In this document: positions 42,323-50,128 of the stretch, in pieces
How the letters are laid out: every line of letters starts with the position of its first letter
How positions within the stretch are numbered: position 1 is the first letter of the stretch
Assembly: GCF_014650675.1 (NCBI RefSeq)
Contig: NZ_BMVK01000008.1
Span: 62,001 to 126,000, forward strand
Direction of reading: 5' to 3'
From: Streptomyces anulatus
GTDB lineage: Bacteria; Actinomycetota; Actinomycetes; Streptomycetales; Streptomycetaceae
Length of the DNA: 64,000 nucleotides
Translations under genes and position numbers: made by a program
The notes under the pieces: model-generated
The model's input: only the letters and a program-made list of their open reading frames with translations
What the model was told of the DNA's origin: nothing
Databases searched by the model: none

Positions 42323-43003
42323 ATGAGCGAAGCCGACACCCCCACCCCGCACCACTTCCGCGACCTCCTGCACGCCCAGCGCGTCTGGGACACCGAGCTG
42401 CCGCCCTTCGACCCGGCGTCGGCCCCGGCCGCCCCGGTCCCCCTCTTCCACGCCTGGTTCGCCGAGGCCGTGGCCGCCGGGCAGGCCGAGCCGCACACGA
42501 TGAGCCTCGCCACCGCCGACGCCGAGGGGCTGCCCGACGTGCGGACGTTGATGCTGCACGACGCGGACGAGCGGGGCTGGCACTTCGCCACCCACGCGAC
42601 CAGCGCCAAGGGGCGCCAGCTCGCCGCCCGCCCGTACGCCGCGCTCGGCTTCTACTGGCCCGCGCGAGGCCGGCAGGTACGGGTCCGGGGCCCGGTCGTC
42701 CGCTGCACGCCCGCCGAGAGCCACGCCGACCTGCACGCCCGGTCCACCGGGGCGCTCGCCGCCGCGCTGACCGGGGCGCAGAGCGAGGTCGTGGGCTCCG
42801 CGGCGGAACTGCACCGGGCGGCGGACGCGGCCTGGGACCGGGCCCGGGCGGAACCGGACGCGGAGGCTCCGACCTGGACCCGGTACGTGGTCGAGCCGGC
42901 CGAGGTCGAGTTCTTCCAGGGCGACGCCCGGCGCCGGCACATCCGGCTGCGCTACCGGCGCCAGGAGGACGGCGGCTGGGCGCGCGAGCTGCTCTGGCCG
43001 TGA
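42323..43003 (+). CDS. Pyridoxamine 5'-phosphate oxidase family protein
   Basis: A 226-residue split-barrel flavoprotein. PdxH-like features are FHAWFAEAVAAGQAEPHTMSLAT, DERGWHFATHATSAKGRQLA, ALGFYWPARGRQVRVRGPV and the C-terminal IRLRYRR. The last conserved segment of true PdxH is altered (WARELLWP instead of W...RL.P), so a related FMN enzyme or true PNP oxidase are both possible. No vitamin-B6 genes are adjacent. Confidence 0.83.
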   Translation: MSEADTPTPHHFRDLLHAQRVWDTELPPFDPASAPAAPVPLFHAWFAEAVAAGQAEPHTMSLATADAEGLPDVRTLMLHDADERGWHFATHATSAKGRQLAARPYAALGFYWPARGRQVRVRGPVVRCTPAESHADLHARSTGALAAALTGAQSEVVGSAAELHRAADAAWDRARAEPDAEAPTWTRYVVEPAEVEFFQGDARRRHIRLRYRRQEDGGWARELLWP

Positions 43004-43125
43004 CCGGCGCGGGCGGCCCCCGAGCCGTTCCGCCCCATACCGGTGCATGCAGCACCTTTATCCGGTTCTCACCGCAAAGGGGCACTATGGGAGTCAGGTG
43101 AGAGGTGAGCCGTTGGGAGGCACCG

Positions 43126-44034
43126 ATGCCACGAGCCCGTTCGCGCTACGCCCCCGACCGGGGCCTGACCGGTCGCATGGTCACCACCATGTTCCTGATC
43201 GGTCTGCTCTACGTCGTCTTCGTGGGCGTGCTCCTCGCGGCCCTGCGGGGCTCCTGGCCGATCATCCTGATCATCACGGGCGGCCTGTTCATCGCCCAGT
43301 TCTGGTTCAGCGACCGCATCGCCGCGTACGGCATGGGGGCCCGCGAGGTCACCCCCGAGCAGGCCCCCGAACTGCACGGCACCATCGACCGGATCTGCGC
43401 GCTGGCGGACATGCCGAAGCCCAAGGTGGCCATCGCCGAGAGCGACGTACCGAACGCGTTCGCCACCGGCCGCAGCGAGAAGACGGCCCTGGTCTGCGCG
43501 ACGACGGGCCTGCTGCGCAGACTGGAGCCGGAGGAGCTGGAGGGCGTCCTCGCCCACGAGATGTCGCACGTCGCCCACCGGGACGTGGCCGTCATGACGA
43601 TCGCCTCGTTCCTCGGGGTGCTGGCGGGCGTCATCACCCGTATCGCCCTGTGGGGCGGCTTCGCCCGCAGCCGGCCCGGCAACGACCCGGCGGGCATCCT
43701 CCTGCTGCTGATCCCTCTGATCAGCGCCGTCGTGTACGCGATCAGCTTCCTGCTGACCCGGCTGCTCTCCCGCTACCGCGAGCTGTCCGCCGACCGGGCC
43801 GCCGCCCTGCTCACCGGGCGGCCCTCCGCGCTCGCCTCCGCCCTGACGAAGGTCAGCGGGCAGATGGCCCGCATCCCGACCGAGGACCTGCGGAAGGCGG
43901 AGCCGTACAACGCCTTCTACTTCATGCCGGCGTTCTCCGCGAAGGAGAGCCTGGGCCGGCTGTTCTCCTCCCACCCGACGCTGGAGCAGCGCTTGGACCA
44001 GCTGTCCCGCATCTCCGCCGACCTGTCCCGCTGA
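43126..44034 (+). CDS. htpX: Zinc metalloprotease HtpX (M48)
   Basis: A 302-residue membrane protease. Two N-terminal membrane segments (about 10-35, 39-57), the zinc motif LAHEMSHVAHRD (about residues 137-148), two more segments (about 160-180, 190-215) and the third ligand Glu in YRELSADRAA. The ATG at 43126 has GGGAGG at ideal distance; a GTG at 43105 in frame is the weaker start. It is paired with a PspAB gene 33 bases downstream, pointing to envelope-stress quality control. Confidence 0.92.
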   Translation: MPRARSRYAPDRGLTGRMVTTMFLIGLLYVVFVGVLLAALRGSWPIILIITGGLFIAQFWFSDRIAAYGMGAREVTPEQAPELHGTIDRICALADMPKPKVAIAESDVPNAFATGRSEKTALVCATTGLLRRLEPEELEGVLAHEMSHVAHRDVAVMTIASFLGVLAGVITRIALWGGFARSRPGNDPAGILLLLIPLISAVVYAISFLLTRLLSRYRELSADRAAALLTGRPSALASALTKVSGQMARIPTEDLRKAEPYNAFYFMPAFSAKESLGRLFSSHPTLEQRLDQLSRISADLSR

Positions 44035-44067
44035 GCAAGCAGTCAAGAACCGTGAGGAGTTACGCCC

Positions 44068-44652
44068 GTGGGCCTGCTCGACGCGATCCTCGGCCGGAGC
44101 AAACCGGTCCGCCCCGACCTCGACCAGCTCTTCGCCGTCCCCTCCGCCGCCCTCACCCTCCAGGCCGCCGCCGGCTTCACACCGACCGGCCTGGGCTCGG
44201 TCTGCTTCGCGGGCGTGGAGGGCGGCGGCTTCGCCCGGCTCCAGGAGGACGTACGCGAACTGCTGGACGCGGACACGGAGCGCGGCGGCGTCCCGGTGGA
44301 GTTCAGCCGGGACGCGTACGGCTACACCTGGCTGCTCGCCCGCCACCCGGCCGACGACTCCGCCGCCCTGGTGAACGACCTCCACGCGGTCAACACCCTG
44401 CTCCAGGACGGCGGATTCGGCCCGCAGCTGCTCTGCTCCCTGATCGGCTTCCGGGACGCGGAGGGGCGGGCGCTGGCCCTGGTGTACCTCTACAAGCGCG
44501 GCACGTTCTATCCGTTCGCCCCGCTGCCCGGAGACGTCGAGAAGCGGGACAACCAGCTGGAGCTCCAGGTGCGGGGCGTCCTCGGGGACGATCTCCGGGT
44601 GGAGAAGGACCTGTCCCGGTGGTTCCCGGTGTGGGGTGCGCCGGGGCTGTGA
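44068..44652 (+). CDS. pspAB: PspA-associated protein PspAB
   Basis: A 194-residue soluble protein. MGLLDAILGRSKPVRPDLDQ at the start and LVYLYKRGTFYPFAPLPG plus DLSRWFPVWGAPGL at the end match the actinobacterial PspAB family that accompanies HtpX and PspA/PspAA. GTG start with GAGGAG upstream. No pspA gene is visible in the window, so the partner would have to be elsewhere. Confidence 0.82.
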   Translation: MGLLDAILGRSKPVRPDLDQLFAVPSAALTLQAAAGFTPTGLGSVCFAGVEGGGFARLQEDVRELLDADTERGGVPVEFSRDAYGYTWLLARHPADDSAALVNDLHAVNTLLQDGGFGPQLLCSLIGFRDAEGRALALVYLYKRGTFYPFAPLPGDVEKRDNQLELQVRGVLGDDLRVEKDLSRWFPVWGAPGL

Positions 44653-44733
44653 TCAGCCGCTGAGCTCGCCCCGGTGGCGGATGAGCACGGGTGAGCGCGG
44701 GCGGTCGGCAGTGGGCGGGAAGGGCTCACGGGC

Positions 44734-45402
44734 TCACGGGCTCAGCGTGATGCCGTGCGACCGGGGTCCCAGGCGCGCCCGGTAGCGGCGGACGCCCCAG
44801 CTGCGGTGCTCCAGTTCGGCGGCGACCAGGACGTCCGCCGTGTTCGGCACGCCGGGCACGAGCTCCACCAGCGCGGCCACCGGGTGGTCGCCGGCCAGCG
44901 GCAGGCGGCGCAGGGAGCGGAACTCCCATTGCGGGTCCGGCTGGGACGCCCCGTGGCCGCGCACGATCCACTCCTCCCGGCCCGGTCCCGCGTCCGGCGG
45001 CCGCTCCACGCCCAGGTCCACGATGCCGGTGGCGACGGTGAAACTGAGTCCGGTGCCGGGGCCGCCCACCGGCCGGGTGCGTTCGCCCGGGTCGATGAGC
45101 CGGGCGACGGGCCGTACCGCGGGGTCGGGGGTGGTGAGGGAGACCGCCAGGGAGGCGTGCCGGAACACCCCCGGAGACTGCGGGGTCTCCGGGCGGAAGG
45201 AGCACACCAGCAGCAGATGGCGGTAGTCACGCCCGGGCGTGCCGTTCACCTGGGCCCGCCAGTCGGCGGGGGCGCTCGCGTGGTCGGCGGGCAGCAGGTC
45301 CCAGCCGAAGGTGAGCCGGCCGCGCAGCGGTCCTTCGCCGGCCGGGGAGCCGAGCGTGCGCTCCGGTACGAGGGTGATGTCGTGCAGCTGGACCTCGGTC
45401 AT
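44734..45402 (-). CDS. Hypothetical protein translationally coupled to the CHAT protease
   Basis: A 222-residue protein, predicted beta-rich: MTEVQLHDITLVPERTLGSP, YRHLLLVCSFRPETPQSPGVFRHASLAVSL, ending RARLGPRSHGITLSP. No signal peptide or membrane segment. I know no family for it. Its ATG overlaps the CHAT gene stop (ATGA), so it is almost certainly made with that protein and may be its substrate, inhibitor or effector. Confidence 0.75.
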   Translation of the reverse strand: MTEVQLHDITLVPERTLGSPAGEGPLRGRLTFGWDLLPADHASAPADWRAQVNGTPGRDYRHLLLVCSFRPETPQSPGVFRHASLAVSLTTPDPAVRPVARLIDPGERTRPVGGPGTGLSFTVATGIVDLGVERPPDAGPGREEWIVRGHGASQPDPQWEFRSLRRLPLAGDHPVAALVELVPGVPNTADVLVAAELEHRSWGVRRYRARLGPRSHGITLSP

Positions 45403-48400
45403 GCTTCGGCTCCCTTGCTCCGGCCCAGCAGATAGGTGAAGGCTCCCCAGTCCCGGTACTGGGGGTAGCGGGCCCGGGTGGCGGCCCGCGCCTCGCGGAA
45501 CGCGCACTCCAGGTCCTCGGCCTGCCCGGCCCGTCGGTGCAGGAAGTGGTAGAAGTACGTGGCCGGTTCGGGGCGGACGGCCCACAGGCAGCCGACGACG
45601 GCCTGCACACCGGCGGTGATCAGCGCCGCCGGGACGCCACGGACGTTGTCCGCCCGGTCGAACCGGCCCAGCGCCGACTCGCACGCCGCGACCGTGACCA
45701 GGCGGACACCGCTCAGGTCGAGTTCGAGGAAGTCGTGGGCGAAGACCCGGCCGTCGTCGTCCTCGTCCGGGGTGAGGTAGAGGCAGTGCAGCCAAGGGGC
45801 GTCCTGGTCCATCGTGCCGTGGACGGCGAGGTGGACCACGTCCGCCGTGGCGAGTTCGGCGAGCAGTCCGGCGCGGGTGGCGGCCGGACCGGTGAGCGGG
45901 TTCGCGCCGACCGCCTCGGCGACCGCCCGGGCGTGCTCCTCCAGCGCCAGTTCGGCGGGCAGTCCGTAGGGGACGCCGCCGTTCGCGGAGGCGAGCACCG
46001 CGGTGCGGCGAGGGCGTACGGGGCCGTCGACGGGGAGGAGCGCTTCCAGGCCGACGATCGTGGTGACGGTCCAGTCGTCGGCGATCGGGCGGCCGTCGGC
46101 GGTGCAGAGCGCGACCGGCAGGTAGTGCAGTGCGCCGTGCGGCCAGAGCAGGAGACGGTCCTTGCCCCTGGCCTTCCAGGCGGCCCACAGGTCGGCGGCG
46201 GGGAGCGGCAGCTCGTGCCCCGTCAGCAGCCGGCGGCCCTCCGGTGTCACATCGCCGAAGAGCGGGTCGCGTTCGACCTCCGTGCGGACCGCGTCGACCA
46301 GGTCGGCGACGGGGTGCCGGTCGGCGTACGCCTCGGCCCGCTCCGGTCCGCCGTCGGCGGGGTCGCCGAGCTGCACGGTCATCGCGCTGTCCTCGCGGGT
46401 GACGGCGAGCAGGACGGCCGCTCCGTTCACCGCGGTGGGCAGGAACCAGGTGAGCAGGACCGTACGGTCGTCCAGCAGTTCCCCGGTCCTCGCCCACAGG
46501 TGCGCGTCGTCCACGAACGCCGCGGAGCGGCCGCGGAGTTCGTCGTCGATGAACGAGGAGATGCGCCGGCGCAGGTTACGGGCGAACCCGTCGCGGTCGT
46601 CGCCGCCCCCGTCCCCTTCGCCGCCGGGGCGGGGTTCCGCGTCCAGCACGTCGAGCAGGTTCGCCGTGGCACCGCCGACGGCGGTGGGGCTCTCCAGGGC
46701 GCGGAGTTTCCCGACGTAGTTCTCGATGTGCGCGGGCCGGGTGAGCGGGCCGTCGATCCGGCGCCACGCACCCGCCTCCGGGCCCTTGCCCGCCTGGTGG
46801 AGACCGAGCATCAGCGCCACCGGCATCGTCTCGATCCGGGCGGTGAGCTGCCATACGGCGGCGTGGACGAGATCGCGCAGCACCTCGCCGAGCGCCGGGG
46901 CGCCGCTGGTGTCGAAGTTGGGGAGGTCCACGATGATCGCGTACACGGCGTTCTCGAGGTCGTCGCCCCGGAGTCGCGGTATCTCCTGGAGGACGGGCAG
47001 CAGGCAGGCCTGGGCCAGGTCCTGCTGGTTCAGCGAGGCGTAGGAGAGAGCGGCGTACGTGGAGTGGCCCCACGGGAACGGGACCCTCCCGGAGACCGGC
47101 TCGCCCAGCTCCACGGCCAGGCGGTACAGGTCCGCCGTCAGCAGTCTGATCCCCGGGCCGTCCCCCGGTCCCGCCAGCCGCAGGAGGGCGACGCCCAGCG
47201 CGGGCCGCTGCCGGTCGCGGGCGTGGGCGGCGGCGTGGAGCAGCGCGGCGGAGCGCTGCGCCGTGGACCAGGTCGCCGGAAACGACTCCGGAAGGGGCTC
47301 CGGGAGAGGGTCGCCGGGGGCGGGGCAGTCGGTGGGGTCGTGGGGAAGCGCGTGCAGCCGGGCCTCCACGAGTTGCCGTCGGCGCGCGGGGCCCGGGACG
47401 AGGGGAGACCGGTCGGACCAGTCCAGTACGGCTCGGAGCAGCGGCCGGTCGGCGCGTTCCCTGGCGAGGTTGACGCCCTGGCCGACCGTCCGGGCCGCGA
47501 CGGCGCCGCCGTGTGCGGCGAGGAAGGCGGACACGTCGGAGCCGAAGACGTTTTCGCGCACCACGTCGATGAGGGTGGCGGTCGCGTCGTCCACCGACCG
47601 GAGGAGGAAGACGGGCAGATCCGGCGGACCGGCGGCGGGTGCGTCGAACAGGGCGGCGAACGCGGCGCGGGCGGTCTCCCCGTCCACGCCCCCGTCCTCC
47701 GCGAGCACCTGGGCCAGCGTGACGAGGATCCCGGGGCGCAGTGCACGGCCCTGGTCGCTCGCGCGGTCGTCCGACTCGGCGGCCCGGGTCAGCAGGTGCC
47801 GCGCCTCGCCCCTCAACCGCTCGTCGAACAGCAACGGCCACTCTCCGCCGAACCAGGGCCGGTGGAGTGGCGAGCGGTACAGGTCCGCGGCGAGCTGGGC
47901 GGCCCGGACGGTCCGCTCCTCCCCCGCGTAGGCGTCGCCGCCCAGATCCTCCGGTCCCCGGACCGCCAGCCGCAGCCGGGCCGCCGCCAGGAGTGCCCCG
48001 GTCAGGCCCGGGGAGCCCTCCGCGTACGTGATCAGGCGGCCGGCGACCGCGTCGGCATCCTCGAACACCGAGCGCTCGCAACGCTCCGCGAGCACCGGTG
48101 CCGCACTCTCGACGGTGCGCAGCGCCGCCTCCGCCCAGACGGCGTCCGCCCCGCACTCCTCGGCGACCTCGGTCACCATCCGCCAGTAGACGTACAGGAG
48201 CCCGGCCTCCGCTCCCCGGCTGCGGGACGCCTCACCGGTCAGCAGGTCCAGCATCGCCGCGGCGGACAGCCCGTGGGCTTCCTCCAGGCTCCGCCGCGCC
48301 CGCTCCAGCTCGCGCGCCCGCAGCTTGGCCGCGCCGAGCGAGAGCACCTGGTCCCGCACGTGGAGCACCAGCTCCAGCAGGACGGACACCGGGTCGAGGA

Positions 48401-48887
48401 CGTAGGTGACCGTGGGCGGACCGGCGGCCTCGGGGCCGGGCGGGCCGAACCGTACGCGCCCGGCGCACACCATCCCCCGCTGTGTCTCGTACGTCAGCAC
48501 GGCGGCCATGTCGCCTGCGGCCGGCAGCACATGGGACACCACCAGGACGAGCGATCGCGTGCGGGTCACCGTCTCCAGCCAGCCGGGCGGCAGGTCCAGG
48601 TCGAGGTCGTACGCCAGCTCCAGGCCGCCGGGGCCGAAGACGGCGACGACGCCCTCCGCGTCGCGGTGGACGCACCACCGGGCGTCGACGGGGTCCGAGA
48701 ACGGCAGCGCGTCCAGGGAGGGGAGCGTGGCCAGCCCCCGCACATGGGCGAGGGTGGAGAGGCTTCCGCCCGCCCCGGCGCCGGTGAACGGGCCGAGCCC
48801 GGCCCGCCCGACCGCCAGACCGGCGTGCCGGACTCCGCCCACCTCCGCCAGGAACGCCCAGCCCGTGACCTCTCCCGACCGTCGCAC
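45399..48887 (-). CDS. CHAT-domain (caspase-like) protein, 1162 aa
   Basis: A very large cytoplasmic protein whose C-terminal ~290 residues form a CHAT (caspase HetF-associated) peptidase. The catalytic His is in VVHLAVHGTMD (about residue 1020) and the Cys in VAACESALG (about 1069). The family C-terminus GVPAALITAGVQAVVGCLW follows. The N-terminal ~850 residues are mainly helical without motifs that I recognise; a helix around RARELERARRSLEEAHGLS suggests a coiled coil. GTG start at 48887 with GAGGGGG upstream. Other CHAT proteins serve in programmed death or phage defence. Confidence 0.85.
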   Translation of the reverse strand: MRRSGEVTGWAFLAEVGGVRHAGLAVGRAGLGPFTGAGAGGSLSTLAHVRGLATLPSLDALPFSDPVDARWCVHRDAEGVVAVFGPGGLELAYDLDLDLPPGWLETVTRTRSLVLVVSHVLPAAGDMAAVLTYETQRGMVCAGRVRFGPPGPEAAGPPTVTYVLDPVSVLLELVLHVRDQVLSLGAAKLRARELERARRSLEEAHGLSAAAMLDLLTGEASRSRGAEAGLLYVYWRMVTEVAEECGADAVWAEAALRTVESAAPVLAERCERSVFEDADAVAGRLITYAEGSPGLTGALLAAARLRLAVRGPEDLGGDAYAGEERTVRAAQLAADLYRSPLHRPWFGGEWPLLFDERLRGEARHLLTRAAESDDRASDQGRALRPGILVTLAQVLAEDGGVDGETARAAFAALFDAPAAGPPDLPVFLLRSVDDATATLIDVVRENVFGSDVSAFLAAHGGAVAARTVGQGVNLARERADRPLLRAVLDWSDRSPLVPGPARRRQLVEARLHALPHDPTDCPAPGDPLPEPLPESFPATWSTAQRSAALLHAAAHARDRQRPALGVALLRLAGPGDGPGIRLLTADLYRLAVELGEPVSGRVPFPWGHSTYAALSYASLNQQDLAQACLLPVLQEIPRLRGDDLENAVYAIIVDLPNFDTSGAPALGEVLRDLVHAAVWQLTARIETMPVALMLGLHQAGKGPEAGAWRRIDGPLTRPAHIENYVGKLRALESPTAVGGATANLLDVLDAEPRPGGEGDGGGDDRDGFARNLRRRISSFIDDELRGRSAAFVDDAHLWARTGELLDDRTVLLTWFLPTAVNGAAVLLAVTREDSAMTVQLGDPADGGPERAEAYADRHPVADLVDAVRTEVERDPLFGDVTPEGRRLLTGHELPLPAADLWAAWKARGKDRLLLWPHGALHYLPVALCTADGRPIADDWTVTTIVGLEALLPVDGPVRPRRTAVLASANGGVPYGLPAELALEEHARAVAEAVGANPLTGPAATRAGLLAELATADVVHLAVHGTMDQDAPWLHCLYLTPDEDDDGRVFAHDFLELDLSGVRLVTVAACESALGRFDRADNVRGVPAALITAGVQAVVGCLWAVRPEPATYFYHFLHRRAGQAEDLECAFREARAATRARYPQYRDWGAFTYLLGRSKGAEA

Positions 48888-48987
48888 GCCGCCCCCTCGC
48901 CCCCGTGGATCATGGCCCTGGCCACCCTTCCACACGCGCGGTCCGCGCACAGGGCCCTTGCCGAACAGAGCCTGGCCCGAGCGCTGT

Positions 48988-49425
48988 TCAGCCCCGGGGC
49001 CGGAAGACCGCCACGGCTTCGCCGTCCTCCGCGGCCCCTCCCCCGCCCCGGAACGAGACCGTCAGCCCCATCCCGATCCGGAGGTCGTCGTGCGCGCACT
49101 CCACGATCTCCGTCATCATCCGGGGGCCCTCGGCGAGGTCGACGACGGCCGCGACGTAGGGGACGCGGGAGCCGAAGGGCGGCAGGTCGTTGCGGTGGAC
49201 GACGGACCATGTGTAGAGGGTCGCCTCCCCGCTCGCGCGCTCCCATCCGACGTCCTCGCTCCAGCAGTACGGGCAGAACTCGCGCGGGTAGTGGTGGGCC
49301 CGGCCGCACCCGCCGCAGCGGCGCAGGAGCAGGCGTCCCTCCGCCGCCGCGTCCCAGTAGGGGCGGGTGAAGGCATCCGGCTCGGGGAGGTCGAAGCGCG
49401 GGGACTCCGTGCGGCCCGGGGTCAC
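48988..49425 (-). CDS. Zn-ribbon OB-fold protein (DUF35)
   Basis: A 145-residue acyl-CoA-binding-type partner. Its zinc ribbon is LRRCGGCGRAHHYPREFCPYC (about residues 28-48), followed by an OB-fold domain with LYTWSVVHRNDLPPFGSRVPY. DUF35 proteins form complexes with SCP-x thiolases such as the one at 40306-41547. The GTG start overlaps the DoxX stop (GTGA). Confidence 0.88.
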   Translation of the reverse strand: MTPGRTESPRFDLPEPDAFTRPYWDAAAEGRLLLRRCGGCGRAHHYPREFCPYCWSEDVGWERASGEATLYTWSVVHRNDLPPFGSRVPYVAAVVDLAEGPRMMTEIVECAHDDLRIGMGLTVSFRGGGGAAEDGEAVAVFRPRG

Positions 49426-49874
49426 GGGAACAGTCCGAGGGCGGAGTCCAGGGACCAGGTCTGCCAGGCCATGGCGAAGAGGGCCACCAGGGAGATCAGT
49501 GCCATCATCGCGTTCTGCCCCTGCTCGGCCCAGTCGTGGATCATCAGGACCAGGTAGAGCAGGTTGAGGAGGAGCCCGGCGACCAGAGCGACCGGGGTCA
49601 GGAATCCCGCCACCAGGCCGAGGCCCAGGGCCAGTTCCGCGTAGACGACGAGGTACGCCATCGCCTTCGGGCGCGGTTCGACGACCCGCCGGAAGCCGGT
49701 GCGCACCACGCCCCAGCGATGCTTGCCCGCGACGTCGGCCGCCCAGGCGATGCCCGTGCCGCGCTCGAACCAGCCCTTCTTGTCCTTGTGCCGCCAGCTC
49801 TCCAGCCACCACAGGCCGAGGCCTATGCGCAGGACGGCGAGCCATTCCGCACCGCTGAGCCAGATCGTCTGCAT
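49422..49874 (-). CDS. DoxX family membrane protein
   Basis: A 150-residue protein with about four membrane segments (notably 12-25, 75-95, 97-115, 125-142). MQTIWLSGAEWLAVLRIGLG and ELALGLGLVAGFLTPVALV are typical of DoxX/TQO-like proteins. GGAGG ribosome site. First gene of a two-gene unit with DUF35; the palindrome at 49896-49910 lies in its promoter. Confidence 0.85.
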   Translation of the reverse strand: MQTIWLSGAEWLAVLRIGLGLWWLESWRHKDKKGWFERGTGIAWAADVAGKHRWGVVRTGFRRVVEPRPKAMAYLVVYAELALGLGLVAGFLTPVALVAGLLLNLLYLVLMIHDWAEQGQNAMMALISLVALFAMAWQTWSLDSALGLFP

Positions 49875-49895
49875 CGGGCCTCCGGAGAAAGGTTT

Positions 49896-49910
49896 CTGAC
49901 GGTACGTCAG
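49896..49910. promoter_or_regulatory. Palindromic operator, copy 3 (DoxX-DUF35 promoter)
   Basis: CTGACGGTACGTCAG is a perfect 15-bp palindrome 22-36 bases before the DoxX start. It is the best copy of the motif found at 40178 and 40285, linking the separated thiolase and DUF35 genes to one regulator. Confidence 0.72.
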
Positions 49911-50090
49911 TTCAGCGGATTCGAGGGCCCGGCGCAAGAGGGAGGAGGCGCGGCACGTGCCGGGAGCATGTGGGGGCGCGGCTCGGCGTCGGCCGCGGCA
50001 TGCGGCGCGGGAGGGGCGCTGTCGGGATTCCGAGACGTAGTAGGCCGTAAATCCGGCCACCGGACCCCCTCGGCGTTTCGCCGTCATGCC

Positions 50091-50109
50091 GGTTGGAAAC
50101 TGACCAACC
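50091..50109. promoter_or_regulatory. Inverted repeat before the FAD oxidoreductase operon
   Basis: GGTTGGAAACTGACCAACC (6-bp arms, 7-base spacer) ends 20 bases before the proposed TTG start. A second small palindrome, GGCCGTAAATCCGGCC, lies at 50043-50058. Either could be an operator or a leader hairpin. Confidence 0.45.
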
Positions 50110-50128
50110 AGCCTGCAGAGGAGGCCCC

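Noticed and set aside
45537..49370. A 1277-codon plus-strand frame opposite the CHAT gene
   Set aside because: Low-complexity shadow; the minus strand encodes a protein with intact CHAT catalytic motifs.
41584..49425. A prophage or integrative element between the thiolase and DUF35 genes
   Set aside because: No integrase, transposase, tRNA target or flanking direct repeats were found; only a gene-order argument for insertion remains.
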